A stretch of 64,000 nt of DNA from Paenibacillus agilis (GTDB taxonomy: Bacteria; Bacillota; Bacilli; Paenibacillales; Paenibacillaceae), in the NCBI RefSeq assembly GCF_007786455.1, contig NZ_VNJK01000003.1:434001-498000 (forward strand), in the 5' to 3' direction. The position numbers were made by a program, and so were the translations under genes. The notes under the pieces were generated by a model that was not told the DNA's origin, did not search any database, and saw only the letters and a list, made by a program, of their open reading frames with translations. Shown here in pieces: positions 24,551-32,960 of this stretch; position 1 is the stretch's first letter, and every line of letters starts with the position of its first letter.

Positions 24551-25561
24551 ATGGGGAAGAAGATGTCTATGATGATGGTGGAGCAAGATTGGTTGGGGTT
24601 AGCACGTAAAGCAATTGCTGGGGAGCCCATTACAAGAGAAGAGGCGCTGCGTGTTATTCGAGCGGACGATGATGAAGTTTTGGCTATTATGGATGCTGCA
24701 TTCCGCGTAAGAAAGCATTTTTACGGTAAAAAGGTAAAGCTCAATCTCATTATTAACGCGAAAAGTGGATTATGCCCAGAAGACTGCGGTTATTGCTCAC
24801 AATCTCGTGTTGCGGACACGCCCGTCACAAAATACCCATTGCTTGAGAAAAATGTGCTCGTTGATGGTGCACGTAAAGCGATGGAAATGCAAGTAGGTAC
24901 GTATTGTATTGTTGCGAGTGGACGCGGACCGACAAATCGTGAGCTGAATCAAGTGATTGAAGCGGTAGAAGAAATTAAGTCGACTATGCCGATGAAAATA
25001 TGCGCGTGTCTCGGTATTTTATCTGAAGAGCAAGCTAAACGTCTAAAAAAGGCTGGTGTGGATCGTTACAATCATAATTTGAACACAAGTGCTGACCATT
25101 ACTCTCATATAACATCTACCCATACTTATGAAGATAGAATTGAAACGGTTGAGACAGCGAAGTATGCTGGTATGTCACCTTGTTCTGGCGTCATTATCGG
25201 CATGGGAGAATCGGATGAGCAGCTAGTAGATGTTGCTTTTGCGCTTCGTGACATTGATGCGGACTCTATTCCTGTGAACTTTTTGAATGCGATTCCCGGA
25301 ACGCCTTTGGAGAAGCTGTCTAATTTGGATCCTCGACGCTGCTTGAAGGCATTAGCATTGTTCCGATTTGTATGTCCGACGAAGGAGATCCGGGCTTCTG
25401 GCGGTCGAGAAGTTAATTTACGATCGCTGCAAGTATTAGCGCTATATGCGGCTAACTCGGTGTTTGTAGGCGATTATTTAACGACAGAGGGACAAGAGGC
25501 TTCTGCTGATCATGCGATGATTGAAGATATTGGTTTCGAGATTGAAAGATGCGCATTGTAA
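24551..25561 (+). CDS. bioB: Biotin synthase
   Basis: This 336-residue radical-SAM enzyme inserts sulfur into dethiobiotin to form biotin. The SAM [4Fe-4S] motif CxxxCxxC is C75, C79 and C82 (GLCPEDCGYCSQS). The other BioB blocks are present: CIVASGRGPT, CACLGILSEEQA, RYNHNLNTS and the late IRASGGREVNLRSLQ, whose Arg helps bind the auxiliary [2Fe-2S] cluster. The ATG at 24551 lies directly behind AGGTGAGAGG; an internal ATG at 24566 would also fit. It is the second gene of the operon. Confidence 0.96.
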   Translation: MGKKMSMMMVEQDWLGLARKAIAGEPITREEALRVIRADDDEVLAIMDAAFRVRKHFYGKKVKLNLIINAKSGLCPEDCGYCSQSRVADTPVTKYPLLEKNVLVDGARKAMEMQVGTYCIVASGRGPTNRELNQVIEAVEEIKSTMPMKICACLGILSEEQAKRLKKAGVDRYNHNLNTSADHYSHITSTHTYEDRIETVETAKYAGMSPCSGVIIGMGESDEQLVDVAFALRDIDADSIPVNFLNAIPGTPLEKLSNLDPRRCLKALALFRFVCPTKEIRASGGREVNLRSLQVLALYAANSVFVGDYLTTEGQEASADHAMIEDIGFEIERCAL

Positions 25562-25632
25562 GGTATGCATGAAGACAGAGCGCTGCTGTAAGCGAGTAGA
25601 GACAGAGGTGCGGGGAGGTACTTCACCAAACA

Positions 25633-26841
25633 ATGAATTCAAATAAGTACGATTGGATGCATCAAGAGCTGGGGCAATTGCAAGCAGGAGACCGTTTGAG
25701 AAATATGACGGAGAGCCATTGGTTGGACGATGGCTTTATGGAACGAGATGGTGTTCGTATGCTGAATCTTGCATCCAATCATTATTTGGGATTGAATCCG
25801 TGGTTGGATGACAGTGGCTGGGAGCAAGTGAAGGCATGGTGCCAGCAGTATGGGGAGACAGGTGTGCGTATTGGTTCGGGAGCTTCGAGACTTATATCTG
25901 GTCATGATGGTGTGCACGCTCAGCTAGAGCGGGAGATAGCAAAGTTCAAAGGACGGCAGGCCGCGCTCGTGTTCACGAGCGGATATATGGCCAACGTTGG
26001 TGTCATTGCCGCGCTAGTAGGACGGAATGATGCTGTTTTCAGTGATAGATTGAATCATGCCAGCATTGTAGATGGTGCGTTGTTAAGCCGGGCTCATATG
26101 TATCGATATCCGCATCTTGATATGAATAGGCTGGAGTATCAGCTGCAGCAATGGAATAAGACACTAGAGGGAAAGCGCAATCATGCTTTAATTGTAAGTG
26201 ATGCTGTTTTTAGTATGGATGGCACAGTTGCGCCATTACATAATCTAGTGTTGCTGAAGGAGCGCTACAATGCGCTCCTTCTTATTGATGAGGCACATAG
26301 CGGTGGCGTATATGGTGCCGAGGGGCGCGGTTTATGCCATGAGTTAGGTCTGCATGGACGTGTCGATATTGTGATGGGCACGTTCGGAAAAGCATTTGGA
26401 GCAGTAGGGGCATACATTGCTGCCGATGACATTGTAATTCGCTATATGATTAATCGTGCTCGTACGTTGATATACAATACAGGATTGCCTCCGTTGATGG
26501 CAGCCCTCATTTTAATGCGCTTGGAACAGGTGAAGAGAGCAGACGAATCACGAACAACACTTATGAGAAATGCTTCAATAATACGTGATGGGTTGGAAAA
26601 ATCGGGGCTGAATACAGGTGAGGGAAGCAGCCATATCGTTCCGCTCATACTCGGGACAGATGAGAGGGCAATGACGATTAGCCGCAAGCTTGCGCAATTA
26701 GGCATAGCTGGTATTGGGATTAGACCACCAACGGTTCCAGAAGGTACGGCTCGAATCCGATTCACGCCAATGGCATCTCAATCGGAAGATGAGCTGCGAA
26801 AAGCGGTTTCCATCATTGTGAAGGCGGTAGGAGAAGCTTGA
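25633..26841 (+). CDS. bioF: 8-amino-7-oxononanoate synthase
   Basis: This 402-residue PLP enzyme condenses pimeloyl-ACP or pimeloyl-CoA with alanine to give KAPA. The alpha-oxoamine synthase hallmarks are ASNHYLGL, GSGASRLISG, FTSGYMANVGVIAALVG, SDAVFSMDGTVAPL, LLIDEAHSGGVYG and the PLP lysine K253 in MGTFGKAFGAVGAY. GGGGAGG lies about 15 bases before ATG 25633. It is followed after 22 bp by the BioH-like gene. The presence of bioC and a BioH-like hydrolase, with no bioW or bioI in sight, suggests that pimeloyl-ACP from the BioC-BioH route is the acyl donor. Confidence 0.95.
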   Translation: MNSNKYDWMHQELGQLQAGDRLRNMTESHWLDDGFMERDGVRMLNLASNHYLGLNPWLDDSGWEQVKAWCQQYGETGVRIGSGASRLISGHDGVHAQLEREIAKFKGRQAALVFTSGYMANVGVIAALVGRNDAVFSDRLNHASIVDGALLSRAHMYRYPHLDMNRLEYQLQQWNKTLEGKRNHALIVSDAVFSMDGTVAPLHNLVLLKERYNALLLIDEAHSGGVYGAEGRGLCHELGLHGRVDIVMGTFGKAFGAVGAYIAADDIVIRYMINRARTLIYNTGLPPLMAALILMRLEQVKRADESRTTLMRNASIIRDGLEKSGLNTGEGSSHIVPLILGTDERAMTISRKLAQLGIAGIGIRPPTVPEGTARIRFTPMASQSEDELRKAVSIIVKAVGEA

Positions 26842-26863
26842 CGGAGAAGGGGCGTCGGAGTTA

Positions 26864-27841
26864 ATGAGTAGAAGCCAACTGAGCGTTAGTGACAGTTATA
26901 TATGGATTCACGGCTGGGGAGCCAGCGAACAGCTGTGGCACCAAGCTGCTCATGCGCTTCCTGATGCGGATCATCATTATGTTAATTTTATGGACTGTGG
27001 TTCATCGGATGAGATGGTAGCTGCGATCGTGGAAAGAATGGGTGTGGTTGCTGCAAGCTCGCAGCGATGCCACCTCGTCGGCTGGTCCATGGGCGGCATG
27101 CTGGCGATTGAAGCGGCTGCCATTTGGTTGCACGGAGCGGGCGGTGACGCGCGAAGCGTGGGAGATGTGAAGTTGTGTGGAGTGGCAAGCAATGTGCGGG
27201 CTGGCGGAGGCTTGGAGCAGCGGGAAGCGGGCAGTGATAGGCGAAGCGAGGATGATGTGAAGCTCCGAGAAGCTGTAAGCAACGCGATGAGCCGAGAAGA
27301 TATGAGGCTTCGTCAGCCTAACGAAGGGCTGCTCGCGAGCCTTGTGCTGGTGGGCTCGACGCTGCGCTTCGTCGCGCCCACCAGCACGGAGGGGTGGCCG
27401 CCGCGCGTATTGCAGCGCATGCGGCAGCGGCTGGCCGCCGCGCCAGAGCAAACGCTCCACGAATTCGCGGTGCGCTTGCTAGCTCCGGCGGAGCGGCAGC
27501 AGCATGAGCCGTTGGAAGCGAAGCTCATTGAGCGCTTCCAACGGCCTGGCTTTACGCCCGCGGGATTGGACGCGGGCTTAGCCTACTTAGCATCCGCTAA
27601 CTTGGCGGATGCGTGGGCGCAGCTATGCGCTGCGCAGCTCCCCGTGCTATGGCTTCACGGGGAGCAAGACCCGCTAGTGCCTATAGGCGCGCAAGCAGAA
27701 GCGCGCCGCCTAGCGGGTCCAGACGCCCGGTCCGTCGAATATCGACGACTGACCGGACAAGGGCATGTCCCATTCTTGACCCATCCAAGCGAATGGGCAG
27801 AGGAGGTGAGCCGTTGGCATGAACAATTTCAACTCAAATAA
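26864..27841 (+). CDS. bioH: Alpha/beta hydrolase, BioH-like, with tandem-repeat insertion
   Basis: This 325-residue alpha/beta hydrolase lies between bioF and bioC and is the probable pimeloyl-ACP methyl ester esterase that ends the BioC cycle. The triad is visible: S75 in LVGWSMGGML, D269 in LWLHGEQDPLVP and H301 in GQGHVPFLTHP, with the oxyanion HGWG at residues 16-19. It is about 65 residues longer than typical BioH. The extra length is an insert made of two 30-residue tandem repeats (residues 92-121 and 122-151) placed after the nucleophile-elbow helix. The DNA from 27344 to 27797 is GC-rich and consists of successive perfect inverted repeats. The 3' end overlaps bioC. The symbol is assigned on context; another esterase role is possible. 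Confidence 0.8.
   Translation: MSRSQLSVSDSYIWIHGWGASEQLWHQAAHALPDADHHYVNFMDCGSSDEMVAAIVERMGVVAASSQRCHLVGWSMGGMLAIEAAAIWLHGAGGDARSVGDVKLCGVASNVRAGGGLEQREAGSDRRSEDDVKLREAVSNAMSREDMRLRQPNEGLLASLVLVGSTLRFVAPTSTEGWPPRVLQRMRQRLAAAPEQTLHEFAVRLLAPAERQQHEPLEAKLIERFQRPGFTPAGLDAGLAYLASANLADAWAQLCAAQLPVLWLHGEQDPLVPIGAQAEARRLAGPDARSVEYRRLTGQGHVPFLTHPSEWAEEVSRWHEQFQLK
27138..27317 (+). repeat. 90-bp imperfect tandem duplication inside the bioH-like gene
   Basis: Two units start at 27138 and 27228, exactly 90 bp apart. They share GCGGGC(G/A)GTGA, GCGAAGCG and GATGTGAAG in the same spacing. The units encode AGGDARSVGDVKLCGVASNV... and AGSDRRSEDDVKLREAVSNA..., each 30 residues. The duplication is in frame and retains the open reading frame. 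Confidence 0.75.
27344..27797 (+). repeat. Train of consecutive perfect inverted repeats in coding DNA
   Basis: Successive perfect arms are: 27344-27355 with 27376-27387 (12 bp); 27509-27520 with 27533-27544 (12 bp); 27556-27562 with 27571-27577; 27590-27597 with 27605-27612; 27617-27623 with 27629-27635; 27637-27646 with 27656-27665 (10 bp); 27668-27677 with 27710-27719 (10 bp) enclosing 27686-27692 with 27701-27707; 27727-27732 with 27751-27756 enclosing 27733-27738 with 27742-27747; and 27769-27775 with 27791-27797. Loops are short. The whole run lies inside the bioH-like gene. Confidence 0.8.
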
Positions 27842-28829
27842 CATAATGGAACGGCGATCCATACCACCCGAGATGAATAAAGTACTCGTCGGGCAACGAT
27901 TCGATCGCCGTGCACATGAGTATGACCGCTATGCTGACGTTCAAACAAAAATGATTCAAACATTGCTGGATTGGCAGCCTGTGCAGCAGCATATGCAAGT
28001 GCTTAAAGAACAGAATGGCAATCATAATTTACGCATGCATGAGCCATCAAAGCTGCTCGACATCGGCTGTGGGACGGGAGCATTAACGCAAGCTGTGATT
28101 TCAGCTTTACCCTCAACATCAATCGAACTATCAATGTTAGATTTGTCACCACGGATGCTGCAAGAAGCACAACGCAAGCTGATGCTTGCAGGATATGACG
28201 TTGAGCAAATACAGCTTATTGCAGCGGACGCTGAGAAGTGGGCTGCTGTTGACAAAGTGATGGACAATGATAACGATAGCGGTACACGCACTATCACCCA
28301 AAGCCAAGACAGTTATGACCTCATCTTATCGAGTGCTGCGTTCCAATGGTTCAATCAGCCACAATTCACGCTGCAAGCACTCTATAAACGTCTGCGCACA
28401 AAAGGTATGCTGACATTCGCCACTTTTATGCCAGGAACGCTGCAGCAATTGCATGAAGCTTGTGCTTATGCAGACAGTCAGTTGAATTTTGACGTACATC
28501 CGCGTGGACAGGCATATGTGAATGCGGTGGACTGGCAAACATGGATGGGGAAATGTACATCTTCTTCAGCTTGGATGGAGCAAGAATGGACACTAACCTA
28601 CGACAGCTTGGAGGACATGCTTCAACGTGTGCGACGAATTGGAGCGAGTAATGCGCTTCAACAGCGGTCAGCCCCTATTACACGAAAATGGATTCATTAT
28701 ATGAAGGAGTATTACTATGAGCATTATGGGATGGAAAATGGAAGTGTGCATGTAACCTATCGGGCAGGATTCGGGTACATCAGCAGCGAACAGATCTCAA
28801 ACAAGATAAATGAAAGTAGCTTGAAATAA
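27819..28829 (+). CDS. bioC: Malonyl-[ACP] O-methyltransferase BioC
   Basis: This 336-residue SAM methyltransferase masks the malonyl-ACP carboxyl as a methyl ester so that fatty-acid enzymes can build the pimeloyl chain. The BioC N-terminal VGQRFDRRAHEYDRYADVQ motif is present, followed by SAM motif I LLDIGCGTGALTQ, LSMLDLSPRML, and YDLILSSAAFQWFNQP, the BioC post-motif. ATG 27819 sits eight bases after AGGAGGTGAG, inside the end of the bioH-like gene, so the two are translationally coupled. It is about 70 residues longer than common BioC. Extra segments lie near residues 55-75 (QVLKEQNGNHNLRMHE) and 145-165 (DNDNDSGTRTITQSQD). It ends the operon. Confidence 0.9.
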   Translation: MNNFNSNNIMERRSIPPEMNKVLVGQRFDRRAHEYDRYADVQTKMIQTLLDWQPVQQHMQVLKEQNGNHNLRMHEPSKLLDIGCGTGALTQAVISALPSTSIELSMLDLSPRMLQEAQRKLMLAGYDVEQIQLIAADAEKWAAVDKVMDNDNDSGTRTITQSQDSYDLILSSAAFQWFNQPQFTLQALYKRLRTKGMLTFATFMPGTLQQLHEACAYADSQLNFDVHPRGQAYVNAVDWQTWMGKCTSSSAWMEQEWTLTYDSLEDMLQRVRRIGASNALQQRSAPITRKWIHYMKEYYYEHYGMENGSVHVTYRAGFGYISSEQISNKINESSLK

Positions 28830-29270
28830 GCATACATAGCTGTATACGTTTCAATCGTTTCGCTGCAAGGTAAATTACTTCCGTATGCATATCCATCCAT
28901 TAGAATAGACGTTGCCAAGCTGTATGAATTACTTGTTTGCAGTGCATCTTATAAGAGCGGCTATCGCTAGTGAGCAGCCGATTTTCAGCATATCTTTGGA
29001 AAATATGTTGCAGTGCCCTGCTTGCTTGCATCCGCTGATTCAAAATGTTAAAATGACTTATATAGTTTTTAAGTGGAATGCAATAGCGTGTTACTAGTAC
29101 GACTAGGCATGAGCTAAGCAGCTGTTCATTAGGGTGAACTGCAGCTTCAGCTCGTGCCTTTTTTGACATTCAATGGTATATTTTCCAGCTTGATATGAAT
29201 AAAAAGCCGTCTTAGACGGATCCATACAGTCAATACGCTGACAGCTAGATAACTTGAAGGAGGAATTTTC
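28830..29270 (+). promoter_or_regulatory. Leader region of the IIA-HPr-EI operon
   Basis: This 441-bp gap holds a sigma-A-type promoter, TTGCAT (29026-29031) and TAAAAT (29049-29054), with a 17-bp spacer. It is followed by the GlcT-type RAT and terminator (separate entry, 29085-29165). The first 190 bp after bioC show no feature I can name and no clear terminator for the bio operon. Confidence 0.6.
29085..29165 (+). promoter_or_regulatory. GlcT ribonucleic antiterminator (RAT) and overlapping terminator, crr operon
   Basis: The segment AGCGTGTTACTAGTACGACT continues into AGGCATGAGC (29085-29114), the pattern of the Bacillus ptsG RAT. Its 3' side, GGCATGAGCT (29106-29115), also pairs with AGCTCGTGCC (29149-29158) to form a long terminator stem followed by TTTTTT. 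The two folds are mutually exclusive: GlcT bound to the RAT would allow read-through into crr. The same 30-base core recurs at 32961-32990. Confidence 0.86.
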
Positions 29271-29756
29271 ATGTTTGGTCTTTTTGGTAAGAAAAAAAAG
29301 CAAGTTTCAATCGCAGCTCCGATTACAGGTAAGGCAGTAGCATTGGATCAAGTTCCTGATGCAGCATTTTCACAAAAAATTATCGGTGACGGTATCGCAA
29401 TCGAGCCGACTGAGGGCGTTTTCGTAGCTCCATTCGACGGAACAATCGTTCATTTGATCGATTCTCACCATTCTTTGGTTATGGCAAGTGACGAAGGTGT
29501 TGAACTTCTTGTTCATATCGGTATCAACACAGTATCCTTGCAAGGTAAGCCATTCACACCGCACGTGAAGTCTGGCGACAAAGTGAAAAAAGGCGATACG
29601 CTTATCGAATTTGACATCGCTCAAATTAAAGAAGCAGGTCTTCCAACAATTACACCGGTTATCATTGCGAATGGTGACATTGTAGCTGAATTGAAAGCAC
29701 ATGAAGGTAATGTAACAGCAGCTTCCAGCCCAGTTATTGAAATTACATTAAAATAG
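29271..29756 (+). CDS. crr: PTS glucose-type IIA component
   Basis: This 161-residue cytoplasmic phosphocarrier accepts phosphate from HPr and passes it to the IIB domain of a glucose/GlcNAc-type permease. The fold is the Glc-family IIA. The active-site pair is H67 (DSHHSLVM) and H82 (LLVHIGINTV), spaced 15 residues apart as in E. coli IIA-Glc (H75/H90). GPhosphocarrier-type blocks such as GDGIAIEPTEG and FVAPFDGTIVHL are intact. GGAGGAATTTTC precedes ATG 29271. It is first in the operon with HPr and enzyme I and lies behind a RAT switch. The IICB permease downstream lacks its own IIA domain, so this protein is the likely partner. Confidence 0.93.
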   Translation: MFGLFGKKKKQVSIAAPITGKAVALDQVPDAAFSQKIIGDGIAIEPTEGVFVAPFDGTIVHLIDSHHSLVMASDEGVELLVHIGINTVSLQGKPFTPHVKSGDKVKKGDTLIEFDIAQIKEAGLPTITPVIIANGDIVAELKAHEGNVTAASSPVIEITLK

Positions 29757-29802
29757 ATATATTTATATTTTCGAATACAACGAATAAAGGAGCTATTTCA
29801 TC

Positions 29803-30063
29803 ATGGAAAAACAATTCACAGTTAAAAACCCACAAGGTATTCACGCACGTCCAGCAGGTGCAATCATGAAAAAAGCAAGCGAGTTCGCAGCAACTCAAAT
29901 TTCTCTTGAGCTTAACGGCCGTAAAATCAGCGCGAAAAGCATCACAGGCGTATTGACGCTTGGAATGAAAGCTGGAGATGCAGTTACAGTAAGCGCAGAA
30001 GGCGATCAAGCAGAGCAAGCGGTTGAAGCAGTAGGCGCAGTTATCGAATCCGTACTTGACTAA
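29803..30063 (+). CDS. ptsH: Phosphocarrier protein HPr
   Basis: This 86-residue protein carries phosphate from enzyme I to IIA domains. The active histidine is H14 (NPQGIHARPAG), equivalent to His15 of B. subtilis HPr. The regulatory serine for HPr kinase is S46 in AKSITGVLTLGM, which supports CcpA-type catabolite repression in this organism and fits the cre-like site at the fructokinase promoter. One residue has been gained between the two sites compared with B. subtilis. ATAAAGGAGC precedes ATG 29803. It is translated between crr and ptsI. Confidence 0.96.
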   Translation: MEKQFTVKNPQGIHARPAGAIMKKASEFAATQISLELNGRKISAKSITGVLTLGMKAGDAVTVSAEGDQAEQAVEAVGAVIESVLD

Positions 30064-30119
30064 TTTTGTACATTATCGAAGCAACGTCTAGGCAATCGTA
30101 AAGGAGTGGAGAATCCTTC

Positions 30120-31859
30120 ATGCTACTTAAAGGAATCGCAGCAGCATCTGGTTATGCAATCGGACCGGCGTTTATTATGGAAGAGCATCATACTGAAATT
30201 GAGCGTCGTGAACTGCCTGCTGGTGAAGTAGAAGCAGAAGCAGCCCGCCTGCAAGCGGCGGTACAGCAAGCGATGGCAGAGCTGGAACAGATCAAAGAAA
30301 AAACAGCAGCCAAGCTTGGTGAACACGAGGCAGAAATTTTTGCAACACATATCCTCGTTCTTCAGGACGAAGAGTTTATCGGTCAAGCGGTACAAAAAGT
30401 GCGTGACGAGTCTGTTAATGCAGAATTTGCAATGTCAGAAGTAACGCAAATGCTTGTTGATATTTTCTCCAGTATGGACAGTGAGTACATGCGTGAGCGT
30501 GCAGCGGACTTCCGTGATGTGAGCAAGCGTGTATTGACTGCTTTATCTGGCCAATCAGGCACATCTCTAAATGATTTCGAGGAAGCAGTCGTATTGTTCG
30601 CACATGATTTGACTCCTTCGGATACAGCTCAGCTTGATCGCAGCAAGGTAGCTGGATTTGCAACGAACATCGGAGGCCGTACATCGCACTCTGCAATTAT
30701 GGCACGTTCTATGGAGATCCCAGCTGTCGTTGGTACGCAAAATGGTTCTGAAGCTGTAAAGACGGGTGATATCGTCATTTTGGACGGTTCAAGCGGCATT
30801 ATTTTGGTTAATCCAGATGAAGATACAATCAAGACTTACCAAGAGAAGCAAGCGAAGTATATGAAGCGTCAAGAAGCGATGAAGCTTTATAAAGACAAAC
30901 CATCGATTACAGCCGATGGTCATGAGGTTGAATTGGTTTCTAACATCGGTAACCCGCAGGATGCACTCGGCGCTCGCAACAACGGAGCTGAAGGTGTAGG
31001 TTTGTACCGTACAGAGTTCCTTTACATGGGACGTGACAACTTCCCGTCTGAAGAAGAACAATTCAACTCTTATGTTGCAGTGTGCGAAACATTGGGCGCT
31101 GAGAAGCCGGTTGTTATTCGTACACTCGACATCGGTGGCGACAAAGAGCTTCCATACTTGGAGCTTCCAAAGGAAATGAACCCATTCTTGGGCTACCGTG
31201 CAATTCGTCTTTGCTTGGATCGTAAAGATCTGTTTAAGACGCAGCTTCGTGCTATTTTGCGTGCAAGCGCTCATGGCAACGTCAAGTTGATGTATCCAAT
31301 GATTTCTTCCATTGTAGAACTTCGTGCAGCTAACGAGTTGTTGGCTGAAACAAAGGCGGAATTGGATGCAGAGGGCATTGCATATAATAAAGAAATGGAA
31401 GTTGGTATGATGATCGAAGTTCCAGCGGCAGCGATTATCGCTGACCAGTTGGCAAAAGAAGTAGACTTCTTCTCGATCGGAACAAACGACTTGGTGCAGT
31501 ATACGATGGCGGCTGACCGCATGAACGAGAACGTATCGCACTTGACACAACCATTCAACCCAGCAGTTATTCGTTTGATCAAGATGGTTATCGATGCTGC
31601 GCACAAAGAAGGCAAATGGGCCGGCATGTGCGGCGAGATGGCTGGTAACTTGAAAGCTGTTCCACTCTTGCTCGGTCTTGGCTTAGATGAGTTCAGTATG
31701 AGTGCAAGTTCTGTACTTTCTGTTCGCGTATTGTTGAGCCGCTTAAATCGTGAAGAGATGAAGCAATTGGCTGAAGAAGCGTTGAACTTGGAAACAGCAG
31801 AAGAAATTCAATATTTGATTGTTGACCGTGTACCTGCGATTCAGGAACTTACGATCTAG
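30120..31859 (+). CDS. ptsI: PTS enzyme I (phosphoenolpyruvate-protein phosphotransferase)
   Basis: This 579-residue enzyme starts the PTS cascade by transferring phosphate from PEP to HPr. The phosphohistidine is H190 in NIGGRTSHSAIMARS. The C-terminal PEP-binding barrel contains GVGLYRTEFLYM, VVIRTLDIGGDKELPY, NPFLGYRAIRLCL, FFSIGTNDLVQYTMAADR and the active cysteine region KWAGMCGEMAG. The length is normal. AAAGGAGTGGAG precedes ATG 30120. It is the last gene of the operon, and a G-U-rich terminator follows at 31867-31914. Confidence 0.97.
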   Translation: MLLKGIAAASGYAIGPAFIMEEHHTEIERRELPAGEVEAEAARLQAAVQQAMAELEQIKEKTAAKLGEHEAEIFATHILVLQDEEFIGQAVQKVRDESVNAEFAMSEVTQMLVDIFSSMDSEYMRERAADFRDVSKRVLTALSGQSGTSLNDFEEAVVLFAHDLTPSDTAQLDRSKVAGFATNIGGRTSHSAIMARSMEIPAVVGTQNGSEAVKTGDIVILDGSSGIILVNPDEDTIKTYQEKQAKYMKRQEAMKLYKDKPSITADGHEVELVSNIGNPQDALGARNNGAEGVGLYRTEFLYMGRDNFPSEEEQFNSYVAVCETLGAEKPVVIRTLDIGGDKELPYLELPKEMNPFLGYRAIRLCLDRKDLFKTQLRAILRASAHGNVKLMYPMISSIVELRAANELLAETKAELDAEGIAYNKEMEVGMMIEVPAAAIIADQLAKEVDFFSIGTNDLVQYTMAADRMNENVSHLTQPFNPAVIRLIKMVIDAAHKEGKWAGMCGEMAGNLKAVPLLLGLGLDEFSMSASSVLSVRVLLSRLNREEMKQLAEEALNLETAEEIQYLIVDRVPAIQELTI

Positions 31860-31866
31860 ACACAAC

Positions 31867-31919
31867 AATGCAGGCTGGGGGAGTGGAAATGTATCCTAGT
31901 CTGCATTTTTTTACATTTT
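31867..31919 (+). terminator. Terminator after ptsI
   Basis: AATGCAGGCTGGG (31867-31879) pairs with CCTAGTCTGCATT (31895-31907), a 13-bp stem with G-U pairs, followed by TTTTTTACATTTTT. Confidence 0.85.
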
Positions 31920-31991
31920 TAGTATAATTATGATGTTGTTCTCTAATTTAGTGTAATAGTTGGATAAACGCGATAATATCGCATATCTTGA

Positions 31992-32023
31992 TTGACAATT
32001 ATCAAGGATTCTTCTAATATAAT
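31992..32023 (+). promoter_or_regulatory. Promoter of glcT
   Basis: TTGACA (31992-31997) is followed after 17 bp by TAATAT (32015-32020) or after 20 bp by TATAAT (32018-32023). The perfect -35 box and overlapping -10 boxes make a sigma-A promoter likely. A short repeat, TTGACAATTATCAAGG, surrounds the -35. Confidence 0.7.
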
Positions 32024-32084
32024 CATTAGATTGACCGCTGTGATGGCGAAAACGTTTTCAATCCGATGAGAGAGGAGTATACCG

Positions 32085-32942
32085 TTGTCCGACGAGCGTC
32101 GATTTGAAATCATACGCGCATTAAGCAACAATGTCGTGTTGGCGAACGATGTGTTGACGAACAAAGAGACTATTCTCATGGGCAAAGGGGTAGGGTTCGG
32201 GGCGAAGCCCAATGGACTACTAGCCGCTTCAGATGGTCGGATCGAGAAGACGTTTACGCTTGAAAGCCAGCAGCATCTATCCCAATATCAAATGTTACTG
32301 GATCAGATTGATCCTGATGTCATCACTATTTCTGAGCGCATCATTTCCATGGTGTCGGAGGAATTAACGCCGAATCTCAATGAGCATATTCACTTAGCTC
32401 TTCCGAGTCATATTGAGTACGCTTTGTATCGCATTCGTCATGATATTGCGATCGAGAACCCGTTTCTATGGGAATTGCAGACATTGAATCCGAAGGAATT
32501 CGAGATTGCCGCACGAGCTGCAGAGCTTATTGCGAAGAGCTTCGGTGTAGAAGTGCCTGAAGATGAGATCGGTTTCTTAACGATTCATATTCAGTCCGCT
32601 GCTGCACATGTTCCAGTAGGTAATGTTGTGCAGTATAATCACCTGCTGAAAGACTTAGTTGCGCTTATTGAGCGCAGACGAGGCGGGCCGATTCCGAAGG
32701 AAAGTGTTGATTATTTGCGCTTAATTACGCATTTGCGTTTTGCGATTGAGCGTATCAGGCAAGGCGAGCATTCACCGAATCCGTTCCGCGATAAGCTGAA
32801 GGATATGGTGCCTCATGAATACTCGGTTGCGAGAGAGGCAGCAGACCTAATGGAGAAGAAGCTCAACAAGCCAGTAACCGATGATGAGACAGCTTACATC
32901 GCGATGCATCTGTATCGTTTATTTAATAAAGAATTGGATTAA
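32085..32942 (+). CDS. glcT: PTS-regulated RNA-binding antiterminator GlcT
   Basis: This 285-residue protein is a BglG/LicT-family antiterminator. Residues 1-60 form the CAT RNA-binding domain (NNVVLANDVLTNKETILMGKGVGFGAKPNG). PRD1 follows with H103 (IHLALPSHIEYAL) and H168 (FLTIHIQSAA), and PRD2 with H216 (LITHLRFAIERI) and H275 (YIAMHLYRLF). Phosphorylation of these histidines by the PTS would control dimerisation and RNA binding. The start is a TTG at 32085, eight bases after GAGGAG. Two RAT targets flank the gene (29085 and 32961), so GlcT very probably controls both crr-ptsH-ptsI and the IICB permease. FGVEVPEDEIGF is a GlcT-type feature. Confidence 0.93.
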   Translation: MSDERRFEIIRALSNNVVLANDVLTNKETILMGKGVGFGAKPNGLLAASDGRIEKTFTLESQQHLSQYQMLLDQIDPDVITISERIISMVSEELTPNLNEHIHLALPSHIEYALYRIRHDIAIENPFLWELQTLNPKEFEIAARAAELIAKSFGVEVPEDEIGFLTIHIQSAAAHVPVGNVVQYNHLLKDLVALIERRRGGPIPKESVDYLRLITHLRFAIERIRQGEHSPNPFRDKLKDMVPHEYSVAREAADLMEKKLNKPVTDDETAYIAMHLYRLFNKELD

Positions 32943-32960
32943 CTTTAATCTTATACCTTA

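Noticed and set aside
27002-27460. A 152-codon antisense open frame opposite the bioH-like gene
   Set aside because: It is a shadow favoured by GC-rich repeat composition; the plus strand has a complete hydrolase with its triad.
30789-31604. A 271-codon antisense open frame opposite ptsI
   Set aside because: ptsI is unmistakable on the other strand. The antisense translation is Cys/His/Phe-rich without any domain.
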